Made by a program: the position numbers and the translations under genes. A DNA stretch of 11,594 bases from assembly GCA_015661865.1 (NCBI GenBank), contig DQVG01000068.1:1-11594 (forward strand). The letters run 5' to 3'. Positions 1 to 7,454 of this stretch are shown here, one piece after another. This stretch comes from Desulfurobacteriaceae bacterium (lineage in GTDB: Bacteria > Aquificota > Aquificia > Desulfurobacteriales > DQVG01). The notes beneath the pieces are model-generated. The model worked only from the letters and a program-made list of their open reading frames with translations, was not told the origin of the DNA and searched no databases. The first letter of the stretch is position 1. Every line of letters starts with the position of its first letter.

Positions 1-1108
1 CCCTTTCACTTTTAGAAAGTTTTTCTTTTCCAAGTTCTTGACTTATATTTTTTAAAATCTCTTCATAATTTGACAATTTATCTAAATTTCTTCTTAATTT
101 ACCTAAAACCTCAAGCAAAGTATTTAACTCTAAAGGAGTTTCAACATCTTCTTCAAAAGCATTTTCCTCAAATTCCTCAGGTTGAATATTACAAAAATAA
201 TAATAAATATTTTCCCTTAGGTTAAAAAATACATCTTCTGTTTTTACAGAGCTTATTACAAACCTAACTTTAATAAGATCTAAAATTAAGGGAACTAAAG
301 GTTCTAAGGATTCAAAATAAAGGCCTTCAATATCTTCAATAAAAAATCTTTTTCTCATTTTAATGCCATCAACTTGCCCTTCTACAAATCCTTTTTCTTC
401 TAAATAAGAAGTTAAATCTACAATTTTTTCCAAATCTATGGGTGTAGATAAAGAGTATTCTTGAGAGGGATCTATAATAATTGCTCCCATTGGAGTTTGA
501 TAAGCTATAACTGCTAAAAGCATTTTTGTAATAACACTTTTTCCTGTCCCCGAGGGTCCCGTGGTGCACCCTGAGCGGGCCTCTTGAAGCTCCCGAAAAT
601 CTGGAAAAGAAACATAAAAGTTATTAACTTCTGAACCATATATTTTTCCTAAACAAAGACCTTTATCAAAATCTTTTAAAACCGGATCATCTAAAGTTAA
701 AAGCTCAAGATAATCTCCGGGTTCTAAAAGAACTTCTCTGTGAGAAAGCAGAGTTATATTTTCTTGAGATAATTTTTGATCTTTTTTATACCTATATGCA
801 ATTATGGGTTTTAAAAGATAATATTTTCTGTCTCCGGGGAAAGTAAAATCCCTTTCACTTTTATAAATAGGATTGGATTGACTTTTACTTTCTTGATTAT
901 AAGCCTGATAAATAAGGACACATTTATAAGTTTCTTGATAAACTTTATCTTCAAAAAAATCTTTGACAAATTTTCTTTCTTCCTTCTCTATCTTAAACAG
1001 ATACCCATGAAAGTTATATTTATTAGCCTCTCCTTCTGTGCACATAATGGGAGCATCTATGTTAAAGCTTTCGGGAATATATATAGGTAATTTTTTTTCC
1101 TTTTTCAT
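1..1108 (-). CDS. HerA-like (DUF87/HAS-barrel type) P-loop ATPase, 3' end cut by window edge
   Basis: An open frame of 369 codons runs from ATG at 1108 to the window edge without a stop; the C-terminus lies outside. The start is supported by an SD (GAGGTG, minus strand) 8 bases upstream. Residues about 1-165 look like a beta-rich N-terminal region ending in a HAS-barrel-like stretch (GKIYGSEV, about 154-161). A Walker A motif, GPSGTGKS, lies at 184-191, followed by a Walker B-like strand AIIIDPSQEY at about 209-218, which resembles the DPHGEY motif of HerA ATPases. HerA relatives are hexameric DNA-translocating ATPases that often work with NurA nuclease; no nurA is visible here. The gene starts 20 bases after the MlaF-like gene and is probably co-transcribed with it. 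The segment just before the P-loop (QEARSGCTT) lacks the hydrophobic strand normally found there and is encoded by a GC-rich patch. The specific substrate is unknown. Confidence 0.75.
   Translation of the reverse strand, partial: MKKEKKLPIYIPESFNIDAPIMCTEGEANKYNFHGYLFKIEKEERKFVKDFFEDKVYQETYKCVLIYQAYNQESKSQSNPIYKSERDFTFPGDRKYYLLKPIIAYRYKKDQKLSQENITLLSHREVLLEPGDYLELLTLDDPVLKDFDKGLCLGKIYGSEVNNFYVSFPDFRELQEARSGCTTGPSGTGKSVITKMLLAVIAYQTPMGAIIIDPSQEYSLSTPIDLEKIVDLTSYLEEKGFVEGQVDGIKMRKRFFIEDIEGLYFESLEPLVPLILDLIKVRFVISSVKTEDVFFNLRENIYYYFCNIQPEEFEENAFEEDVETPLELNTLLEVLGKLRRNLDKLSNYEEILKNISQELGKEKLSKSER
543..595. other. GC-rich island with imperfect hairpin inside the Walker A coding region
   Basis: 38 of 53 bases (72%) are G or C, in a gene and window that are otherwise far below half. 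On the plus strand CCCG-AGGGT (549-557) can pair with ACCCT-GAG-CGGG (568-579). This gives nine base pairs with a three-base bulge and a ten-base loop, and the palindrome GGTGCACC (563-570) overlaps the loop. In frame it encodes residues about 172-189 of the HerA-like ATPase, using codons such as GCC, CGC, ACG and TCG that are scarce nearby. The reading frame is preserved across it. Its origin is unknown; possibilities are a replaced or inserted segment, an assembly chimera, or a genuine local feature. Confidence 0.7.
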
Positions 1109-1116
1109 TTTATATT

Positions 1117-1122
1117 CACCTC
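1117..1122 (-). promoter_or_regulatory. Shine-Dalgarno of the HerA-like gene
   Basis: GAGGTG on the minus strand, 8 bases before the ATG at 1108. It lies in the 20-base gap after the MlaF-like stop codon and fixes the start of a gene that is otherwise truncated by the window edge. Confidence 0.7.
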
Positions 1123-1128
1123 TTTTTA

Positions 1129-1857
1129 TTACTCTAAAAAACTTCTTATAATAGGAATATTACTTGACTTAAATTCGGAAGGTGTCCCTGTAAATACTAT
1201 TTTTCCTTTATATAAAAAAGCTATTCTGTCTGCTATTTTTAAAGCTTCGTGAATATTGTGAGATACTACTATGCAAGTTTTTCCATTTTTTTTTAAATTC
1301 AAGATTAAATTATAAATATTTTTTGCATTAATAGGATCTAAACCCGAAGTAGGCTCATCAAAAAGTAAAACTTCTGGATTTAAACTTAAAGTGCGAGCTA
1401 TAGATACTCTCTTTCTTTGACCTCCTGAAAGTTCTTTGGGATAATAATTAATGTGATTTTCTAAATTTACTAACTTAAGATATTTTAAAGCTAATTTTTT
1501 CGCTTCCTCCGGTTTTAGAAGATCATGCTCAAGATAATAGAACATTACATTTTCCCAAACTTTATATTCGTCAAATAAAGTGTCATTTTGAAATACATAG
1601 TTAATTTTTCTTCTTAATTTATATAGCTCTTTTTTAGTTAACTTATTAATCTCTTTTCCTAAAACAATAACTTTCCCTTTATAGAAAGGCAATAAACCTA
1701 CAATAATTTTTAAAAGAAGGGATTTCCCTTCGCCTGAGGGACCAAATATAGTAAGAATTTCATTTTCGTAAACATAAAGATTTAAATTATTATGAATAAT
1801 TTTATTTTTTAATTTTGTTACTAAATTTTCAACTTTAATAACTATTTTTTTGTCCAT
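1129..1857 (-). CDS. mlaF: MlaF-like ABC transporter ATPase (intermembrane phospholipid transport)
   Basis: A complete 242-residue ABC ATPase. Walker A is GPSGEGKS at 39-46, the Q-loop glutamine is at 90 (YVFQND), the signature LSGGQ is at 143-147, Walker B is VLLFDEP at 163-169, and the switch histidine is at 200 (VVSH). The 'VFQNDTLFDEYKVWENV' stretch and the C-terminal end (IIRSFLE) match the MlaF/Ttg2A family, whose C-terminus reads like RQFLxG. MlaF powers the MlaFEDB complex, which moves phospholipids between inner and outer membranes. The partners MlaE and MlaD are not next to it here, so they must be elsewhere if present. The start overlaps the end of the methyltransferase gene by 16 bases, which suggests translational coupling; the SD is weak. 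Another organic-solvent-resistance or lipid ABC ATPase of the same family is the main alternative. Confidence 0.8.
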   Translation of the reverse strand: MDKKIVIKVENLVTKLKNKIIHNNLNLYVYENEILTIFGPSGEGKSLLLKIIVGLLPFYKGKVIVLGKEINKLTKKELYKLRRKINYVFQNDTLFDEYKVWENVMFYYLEHDLLKPEEAKKLALKYLKLVNLENHINYYPKELSGGQRKRVSIARTLSLNPEVLLFDEPTSGLDPINAKNIYNLILNLKKNGKTCIVVSHNIHEALKIADRIAFLYKGKIVFTGTPSEFKSSNIPIIRSFLE

Positions 1858-2681
1858 ATTAGATACTCTAATCTCGTTTGAGTTTTAACAATTTGAAAAT
1901 CATCTAAATAATCAAAAAGCTCATGAGCTCCTTTATTTATTTTAATTACAACTCTTTTTCTAGCGACTCTTTTTGCATTTTCCAAAGTATCTTTATCTGG
2001 AAAACTCTTTATAGCAATTTCCCTTAGAGGCATCATTTGGGAACATATCCATTTTGGATTAATAAACATAGGAGAAAAATAAACTACGTCAAAACTATTA
2101 TCTTTAGCCATTTGCAAATAAGTTTTATTATCTATACAAATAGGATAAATTAAATTTTTTAAAGTATTAAAAATTTTCATCTTTCCCGTAAAGTTATATT
2201 TTTTTAAACCATCTCTTACAACCAAAGCTATAACTTTATCTATTTCAAGACCAACTAACATACTTTTTGTTTTATAAACACATAAAAGGGCATCTTGGCA
2301 AAGTCCCAAGTTGCAGTCTAAAACTAAATCTCCTGGTCTTAAACTTAAAACTTGATAAAAAAGATCATCTTTAGAATTTATATTAAATTTTTCCTTTTTT
2401 AAGATATTTAAAAATCTAATTTTAAGCAGCCCCGGGTGAAAATAAAGCTCTTGTTTACTTGGGGTTATAAGTTTTAAATTTTGGTTTTCCACAAGTAAAA
2501 TTCTTATCTTTTCTTGTTTAAAAAATTCCCTTGCTTTTTCAAATAGTTGATTTAAAGTTAACTTACCTCTTTTTAAATAAGGTAAGTTTAATTTTTGAGA
2601 TATTTCTTTAGCCCTTTTTATATCAGAAAGACTTGGTTTTTTCTTAGTGCTTACAACTGTAAGCATACTCTCTTTTTTCAT
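1842..2681 (-). CDS. RsmJ/YpiP-like class I SAM-dependent methyltransferase
   Basis: 279 residues. The N-terminal part (about 6-95: 'VVSTKKKPS', then 'ELYFHPGLLKIR') and the Rossmann-type C-terminal part match the family containing E. coli RsmJ (16S rRNA guanine-N2 methyltransferase) and Firmicutes YpiP. SAM-binding motif I is VLDCNLGLC at 120-128, the acidic residue after strand 2 is probably E146 (GLEID), and the motif IV position is YFSPMF at 201-206. Related proteins usually have an Asp (DPMF) where this one has Ser203, which is notable because that residue lies at the acceptor site. RNA methylation is inferred from the family. The gene begins inside the end of mqnE. ATG 2681 follows AAAAGG by only three bases; an alternative start at 2666 (MLTVVSTKKK) fits the usual family N-terminus better. 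The 3' end overlaps the MlaF-like gene. Confidence 0.75.
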   Translation of the reverse strand: MKKESMLTVVSTKKKPSLSDIKRAKEISQKLNLPYLKRGKLTLNQLFEKAREFFKQEKIRILLVENQNLKLITPSKQELYFHPGLLKIRFLNILKKEKFNINSKDDLFYQVLSLRPGDLVLDCNLGLCQDALLCVYKTKSMLVGLEIDKVIALVVRDGLKKYNFTGKMKIFNTLKNLIYPICIDNKTYLQMAKDNSFDVVYFSPMFINPKWICSQMMPLREIAIKSFPDKDTLENAKRVARKRVVIKINKGAHELFDYLDDFQIVKTQTRLEYLIWTKK

Positions 2682-3708
2682 AAACCTTTTTTATATTAAA
2701 TTTTCCATCTCTTAAAACTGGAGTTAAATCTACATCCCAAATTAATTTTTTCAAGTTTTCTTCATTTAGATAATCCGGAGAACTTCTTTTTGCATATTTT
2801 GTTATTTTTTCCTCATAAACACAACCATCTAAATCATCTGCTCCAAAAAGTAAAGCAGTTTGAGCTACTTTTGGAGTTAACATTACCCAATATGATTTTA
2901 TATGAGGAATATCTAATAAAATTCTACTAATAGCTATTAACCTATATATCTCTGCTGGAAATACTTTTTTTACTTTTCCTTCAAACTTCGTATTTTTAGG
3001 ATGAAATAAAAGAGGAATAAATACTAAAAATCCTTCAGTTTCTTTATAAACTTCATTTATAAGTTTTAAATGATAAATTCTATCTTCCCAAGATTCTATA
3101 TGACCAAAAAGCATAGTAATATTTGTTTTTATTTTCAATTTATGAGCTATTTTATGAACTTTTAAATAGGTAAAAGAATCTATTTTATTGGGGCAAAGAA
3201 TTTTTCTTAAATCATCTTTTAAAATTTCAGCTCCTCCTCCGGGAAGAACATCTAAGCCCGCTACTTTCATATCCTTTAAGATATCTTCTATACTCTTACT
3301 TTCTTTTTTTGATAAGTAAGCTATTTCGGTTGCAGTAAAAGCTTTAACTGTACTTTCAGGAAAATATTTTTTCGCTAGTTCTATTAAAGAAATATAGTAT
3401 TTATAAGGTAGATTTGGATTTAAAGAACCTACAATATGAATTTCCAAAATATTTTTCTTTTTTTCTTTTAATTTTTTTAATTTATCCTCTACTTCCTTCA
3501 AAGATAAAGTATAACCTTTTCCAAGAGGCTTTCCAAAAGCGCACATTGGACAAAGAGCCAAACACTCATTAGAGTAGTTTATATGGTAGTTATGAGTAAA
3601 ATAAACAAAATCTTGAGATACTTTTCTCTTTTTTTCAAAAGCAATTTCTCCTAGTTCTTCTAAGGGAAGACTTAAAAGGTCTTTTTCTAAATTGGTTAGC
3701 TTTATCAC
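2644..3708 (-). CDS. mqnE: Aminofutalosine synthase (radical SAM), menaquinone futalosine pathway
   Basis: 354 residues, the usual family size. The radical SAM cluster motif CxxxCxxC is C49, C53, C56 (NECLALCPMCAF). Other family landmarks are VKAFTATEI (121-129), AGLDVLPGGGAEI (150-162), TMLFGHIE (198-205), and 'SYWVMLTPKVAQTALLFGADDLDG' near the C-terminus. These distinguish MqnE from the related MqnC. MqnE joins a SAM-derived adenosyl radical to 3-[(1-carboxyvinyl)oxy]benzoate to make aminofutalosine, the second step after MqnA. The usual 'VGGLHP' segment reads VGSLNP (93-98) here, a small divergence. The start is GTG, chosen because AAGGAG sits six bases upstream. The gene begins 12 bases after lptB and overlaps the methyltransferase. 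No other mqn gene is in the window. Confidence 0.9.
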   Translation of the reverse strand: MIKLTNLEKDLLSLPLEELGEIAFEKKRKVSQDFVYFTHNYHINYSNECLALCPMCAFGKPLGKGYTLSLKEVEDKLKKLKEKKKNILEIHIVGSLNPNLPYKYYISLIELAKKYFPESTVKAFTATEIAYLSKKESKSIEDILKDMKVAGLDVLPGGGAEILKDDLRKILCPNKIDSFTYLKVHKIAHKLKIKTNITMLFGHIESWEDRIYHLKLINEVYKETEGFLVFIPLLFHPKNTKFEGKVKKVFPAEIYRLIAISRILLDIPHIKSYWVMLTPKVAQTALLFGADDLDGCVYEEKITKYAKRSSPDYLNEENLKKLIWDVDLTPVLRDGKFNIKKVYEKREYAYSCKH

Positions 3709-3714
3709 CTTTTT

Positions 3715-3720
3715 CTCCTT
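3715..3720 (-). promoter_or_regulatory. Shine-Dalgarno deciding the GTG start of mqnE
   Basis: AAGGAG on the minus strand lies six bases before GTG at 3708, in the 12-base gap right after the lptB stop codon. It supports the non-ATG start. Confidence 0.7.
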
Positions 3721-4440
3721 TTATATTTTTTTTGCTATATCTGCTAAGTGTCCTAAATAAATCTCTTTTACTTTTGAATTTTTCAAAATTTCCTCTTTTT
3801 TTCCAGAAGCAAGAATTTTACCTTCAAATAAAATATAGTTTCTATCTGTAAAATTTAACATTTCCAAAACATTATGATCGGTTATAAGAACTCCCAAACC
3901 CTTCCTTTTTAACTTTTCTATAATTTTTTTTATATCTACAATCGCAATAGGATCTACTCCAGCAAAAGGTTCATCTAATAAAATATATTTGGGAGAGATA
4001 CTTAAAGCTCGAGCAATTTCTAAACGTCTTTTTTGTCCTCCCGAAAGATACTTGGCTTTAATATTTTTTACATTTTCCAATTGAAATTCATATAAAAGTT
4101 TTTCTGTTTCTTTTTCGGGGTAAGGATGATAATATTCTAATATAGAAAAAATATTTTCATAGGCTGTCAGATCCTGAAAAACGGTTATTTCCTGAGGTAA
4201 ATAGGATAATCCTAGTCTTGCTCTTTTATATATAGGTAAGGAATTTAAAATATAATTATCTAACTTTATCTCTCCCTTATCTACCTTTTCTAAACCCAAG
4301 ATACATTTAAAAAGAGTAGTTTTTCCAGAACCATTTGGACCAAGTATACCTACTATTTCTTTTTGTTGCAAATAAATATTTATATTACTTAAGACTTGCT
4401 TGTCTTCATAAGATTTATGAAGATTTTTAACTTCCAGCAT
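3721..4440 (-). CDS. lptB: LPS export ABC transporter ATPase LptB
   Basis: 239 residues, the family length. Walker A is GPNGSGKT at 34-41, the Q-loop is LPQE (Q83), the signature LSGGQKRRLEIARAL begins at 132, Walker B is ILLDEPFAGVDPIA starting at 153, and H189 lies in ITDHNV. The LDEPFAGVDPI and ITDHNV wording is characteristic of LptB and separates it from general amino-acid ABC ATPases. LptB, with LptF and LptG, drives lipopolysaccharide out of the inner membrane onto the LptC/LptA bridge. It overlaps lptA by 14 bases, the conserved lptA-lptB order, which argues for coupled translation. LptF and LptG are not in the window. Confidence 0.93.
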   Translation of the reverse strand: MLEVKNLHKSYEDKQVLSNINIYLQQKEIVGILGPNGSGKTTLFKCILGLEKVDKGEIKLDNYILNSLPIYKRARLGLSYLPQEITVFQDLTAYENIFSILEYYHPYPEKETEKLLYEFQLENVKNIKAKYLSGGQKRRLEIARALSISPKYILLDEPFAGVDPIAIVDIKKIIEKLKRKGLGVLITDHNVLEMLNFTDRNYILFEGKILASGKKEEILKNSKVKEIYLGHLADIAKKI

Positions 4441-4834
4441 TTAATATCTCTTTTTTAGTTTTTTTAAACATTTTTATATCTTTGATAGTTATTTTTACCT
4501 TTCCTTTTAAGGTAAGCTTTTTATTTTTTACATCATAGAAAAAAAAGTTAGCCTTTACATAAAAACTTTTATTTTCCAAAGTAACATTATTATAACCATA
4601 TATATACTGAATCTTTAAATTTTTATCAAAAAATATATCTGCCTTACTACAAGTAGCATTAAAATATGGAGATATTATTAAAACATTCCCAAGGTAAGTT
4701 ATTTTCCTTAGATTTATATCAAAGTAGGCTTTATCGGAGTATATAATTATTTCATTATTTTTTTTATTTGCAAAACAACTTAAATTTATAAAATAAGCAA
4801 AAAATAAAAAAGAGAAAAATATTACCTTTTTCAT
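4427..4834 (-). CDS. lptA: LptA/OstA-like periplasmic LPS transport protein
   Basis: 135 residues with an N-terminal signal peptide (MKKVIFFSFLFFAYFINLSCFA, cleavage likely near 22). A repetitive beta-strand pattern typical of the OstA/LptA beta-jellyroll follows: 'IIIYSDKAYFDINLRKITYLGNVLI', then 'SKADIFFD' and 'YVKANFFFYDVKNKKLTLKGKVKI'. LptA forms the periplasmic bridge that carries LPS to the outer membrane. The protein is shorter than E. coli LptA (about 185 residues), so one subunit would give fewer jellyroll strands. An SD (GAGGT) lies seven bases upstream of ATG 4834. Position directly before lptB strongly supports the call. No separate LptC is adjacent; the preceding gene is an Omp85 protein. 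LptC is the main alternative identity, but it normally has a longer N-terminal membrane anchor region. Confidence 0.82.
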   Translation of the reverse strand: MKKVIFFSFLFFAYFINLSCFANKKNNEIIIYSDKAYFDINLRKITYLGNVLIISPYFNATCSKADIFFDKNLKIQYIYGYNNVTLENKSFYVKANFFFYDVKNKKLTLKGKVKITIKDIKMFKKTKKEILNAGS

Positions 4835-4860
4835 AATAAAAACCTCAAAACTTATTTTCC

Positions 4861-6537
4861 TTAAAAACTTAGTCCTATTATAAATCCAAAAGATAATTTA
4901 TCTTTAAAAGTTTTTAAAATTTGATTTTCACTTTTTATTTTATATGAACTAAAAAGTAAAATATCTCCCAAGGGAGTTATAAATCCCCCTTCTAGTCCTA
5001 AACTTGAGTAAATTTCATCTGATTCAGAAATAGCAAGGTCAAGAAAACTTCCTAAAAATATTTTATCTCGGATACGATAGATAACATCATTTTGAAAGTT
5101 AAAATAAGTTTTTAAAGGACCAATGCTTTTATATTCAAATCCTCTTAAACTTTCAAAACCACCTAAATAAAAATACTCAGTTACATCTTCTTTATTACTT
5201 AAATTTTTTAAATATCCAAAATTTAAATTAGTTCGATAAGTAAATATTTGACTTTTAAGGGGCACAAATATCATAAGTTTTGGAGAAAACTTTATTATAT
5301 TATAGTACAGATCAAAGGAAAACATATATTTTGAGAAAATCTTTAAAATATATCCTTTTGTTGGGAAAATAGAACTATCAAGCTTTTTTCTCTCATATAA
5401 AAAATTAGTATATAAATAAATTCTAGATAAATCTTTCTCTTCTACGTTTTTATAAGCTAAACCAATTTCGGATGAAAAAGTACTTCGTAATGTAAATATA
5501 CTTCTTTTAGCTGACAAAGATAAGGTTTGAGAAGAAATATCTTTTAAAATTTCTTTTTTGTATCTTAAATTTAAGGATAAAAAATTTTTTTCTCTTTCAA
5601 AAGTAATATCAAATAATTTATCTTTTTGATATTTTAAATATAATGAAAAAATATTACCTTTTTTAAAAGGAGATATCGCTTTTACATTTAAATTAAGTAC
5701 AGGCCCATACAAAAAATTATAACCAATATAAGACTTTATTTTATATTTTGGGGCATCTCTTACATCAAAAATTAAATGGATTTTATTGTTTATTTTTATT
5801 TTTTTAACTTTTATACTCAAAAAATATCCACTAGAGTAAAGTAAATTTATACTTTTTGAGAAATATTCCTCAGAAAAATCTTTTCCAGGTTTTAAAAGAA
5901 TAGCATCTTTAAAACTATTTAAAGGAGCCCTTTCCAAACCATAAAAAATAATTAATCCAATTTTATTTTTATTAAGCTCCTTTTCCTTTTCTACTTTTGG
6001 TTTTTCCTTTACGATATTTTTAAAAAAATTTAAAACATTTTGAATTTTCCCTTTCAAATTAAATTTTTTATTTTTTTGCTTTTCTTTAACAGCATCAATA
6101 TAAATATAAATAATAACACCTTTTCCCTTATAGTTTTTTTTAAAAGAAATATCTTTTATTTTGTAACCCAAAGCTTTTAAAAGTTCTTTTAAATATAACT
6201 TTAAAAATTTTTCTTTTTGAGGATCATATTTTGTATATTTTTGGAAAGATAAAAAAGATATTAAAAGATTTTTATCCAAATCTTTTGGTACTTTTTTTAT
6301 TACAAATTTTTTAATATAAAAATATCTAAAAACGTATATGGTGTTTTTTTCGTTTTCATAATATGCCCTAAAAGTAGGAATATTTGAGATAACCTTAGCA
6401 ACTTCTTGAGGAGTTTCATTTGTGTAGGTATTTTCTATCTGATTTAAAATATAATTTGGAAGTTCTCCTTTAACTTTAAAAGGAAGCTTCGCAAAAGAAA
6501 AATTAAGTAAGAAAAAAAATACAAAAAACTTTTTCAT
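4861..6537 (-). CDS. Omp85-family outer-membrane protein (TamA/BamA-like) with POTRA domains
   Basis: 558 residues from ATG 6537. This start is chosen over an in-frame ATG at 6561 because it begins directly with a signal peptide (MKKFFVFFFLLNFSFA) and avoids overlapping the upstream gene; the SD is weak. Residue numbers below use this start. About 20-150 looks like two POTRA modules ('YIKKFVIKKVPKD', then 'LLKALGYKI'). About 150-195 is a Lys-rich linker, and about 194-265 is a final POTRA ('IIFYGLERAPLNSFKDAILL', 'LYSSGYF'). The remainder is a beta-barrel with PTKGY (392-396), GGFESLRGF (459-467, the loop-6 [VL]RGF motif), 'GLEGGFITPLGD', and a terminal Phe. Size and three-POTRA layout are closer to TamA (577 residues) than to BamA. 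The expected role is insertion or export of outer-membrane proteins. It lies immediately upstream of lptA-lptB, which ties it to envelope assembly. Confidence 0.82.
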   Translation of the reverse strand: MKKFFVFFFLLNFSFAKLPFKVKGELPNYILNQIENTYTNETPQEVAKVISNIPTFRAYYENEKNTIYVFRYFYIKKFVIKKVPKDLDKNLLISFLSFQKYTKYDPQKEKFLKLYLKELLKALGYKIKDISFKKNYKGKGVIIYIYIDAVKEKQKNKKFNLKGKIQNVLNFFKNIVKEKPKVEKEKELNKNKIGLIIFYGLERAPLNSFKDAILLKPGKDFSEEYFSKSINLLYSSGYFLSIKVKKIKINNKIHLIFDVRDAPKYKIKSYIGYNFLYGPVLNLNVKAISPFKKGNIFSLYLKYQKDKLFDITFEREKNFLSLNLRYKKEILKDISSQTLSLSAKRSIFTLRSTFSSEIGLAYKNVEEKDLSRIYLYTNFLYERKKLDSSIFPTKGYILKIFSKYMFSFDLYYNIIKFSPKLMIFVPLKSQIFTYRTNLNFGYLKNLSNKEDVTEYFYLGGFESLRGFEYKSIGPLKTYFNFQNDVIYRIRDKIFLGSFLDLAISESDEIYSSLGLEGGFITPLGDILLFSSYKIKSENQILKTFKDKLSFGFIIGLSF

Positions 6538-6538
6538 T

Positions 6539-7453
6539 TTATCTTTTCTCAGTTGTAACAATCTGTAGATTATCTGTTACCTCTATTTTCTTTAGAGTTT
6601 TTAATTTATTAACAGCATAATATACTTGTTTTTCATCAAATAAACTAAGAAGTTCTTTTAAATCTAAGGGTCTTCTTTTTGCGGTTTCCAAAATATATTT
6701 TTCTACATCTAGATTTATCTTTTGAGTTTCTTTATTAGGATAATAATAGATTTTTGTTTTTTTATATCCTACAAAATCTTTTACAAACTTTAAAAAATAA
6801 TAAGAAACTGGCTTAGCAAATTTGTAAGCTGGAAATCTTACTACTGTATTTAGTTGCCACTCATCAGGTTGATAGTTTAAAATAAACTCTTTAAATTTTT
6901 GAATTTCCTCTTGAGTATCGTTATATCCTTTTACAAACAGAGTTTCAAGAAATATTTTTGCTTTTAAATTTTTTATATTATATAAACCTTCTAAAATAAG
7001 ATCTAAAGATAATTCTGGATCCGGTTGATTTAACTTAAAATATATGGATGGAGTTAATGTATCTAAAGAAGGAACTATAATATCTACTTTTTCTATATCT
7101 TTTAAAACATCTTCTTTATATAAAAGAGAGGAATTTGTTATCAAAGCAACTTTATAAGGATAATTTTCTTTTAAAAAATCTATAATTTCACCTAAGTTTT
7201 TATTTAAAGTGGGCTCCCCAGATCCAGCTAAGGTAATGTAATCCAGTTTTCCTCTATAGTTTTTCAAAAACTCTTCTATTTCCTGTTTTATTTCTTCTAA
7301 TTTAAAAAAACTTTGCCTTTCTTTTATTTTTAAAGTAGTTTTTCCAACTTCACAGTATATACAATCAAAAGAGCATGTTTTATAAGGAATTAGATCGATA
7401 CCCAAGGATATTCCTAATCTTCTACTTTTAACAGGTCCAAAAATGTATTTCAT
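6539..7453 (-). CDS. Radical SAM protein of the COG0731 type with C-terminal winged-helix-like region
   Basis: 304 residues. It opens with 'FGPVKSRRLGISLGIDL', typical of COG0731 radical SAM proteins. The [4Fe-4S] motif CxxxCxxC is C27, C31, C34 (CSFDCIYC), and the SAM-contacting GEP-type motif is AGSGEPTLN at 76-84. Residues about 245-304 look like a small winged-helix domain ('RRPLDLKELLSLFDEKQVYYAVNKLKTL'). The family is often labelled wyosine-related after archaeal Taw1, but bacteria lack wyosine, so the substrate is not known. The length and the N-terminal motif rule out NrdG-type activases. The gene starts one base after gmk (TAA-A-ATG, with SD GAGGA upstream) and ends one base before the Omp85 gene, so it belongs to the operon. 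Confidence 0.8.
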   Translation of the reverse strand: MKYIFGPVKSRRLGISLGIDLIPYKTCSFDCIYCEVGKTTLKIKERQSFFKLEEIKQEIEEFLKNYRGKLDYITLAGSGEPTLNKNLGEIIDFLKENYPYKVALITNSSLLYKEDVLKDIEKVDIIVPSLDTLTPSIYFKLNQPDPELSLDLILEGLYNIKNLKAKIFLETLFVKGYNDTQEEIQKFKEFILNYQPDEWQLNTVVRFPAYKFAKPVSYYFLKFVKDFVGYKKTKIYYYPNKETQKINLDVEKYILETAKRRPLDLKELLSLFDEKQVYYAVNKLKTLKKIEVTDNLQIVTTEKR

Positions 7454-7454
7454 T

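Noticed and set aside
369..569. Minus-strand open frame of 66 codons
   Set aside because: It lies in another frame inside the continuous HerA-like coding region and shows no family resemblance; it is a shadow.
878..1090. Plus-strand open frame of 70 codons
   Set aside because: It is antisense to the HerA-like gene, has a low-complexity Phe/Ile-rich translation and no SD.
6539..7453. Radical SAM protein as the activase (NrdG) for the nearby NrdD
   Set aside because: It is about 304 residues with COG0731 motifs and a C-terminal winged-helix-like domain, and it sits in the divergent operon. NrdG proteins are shorter with a different N-terminal motif context.
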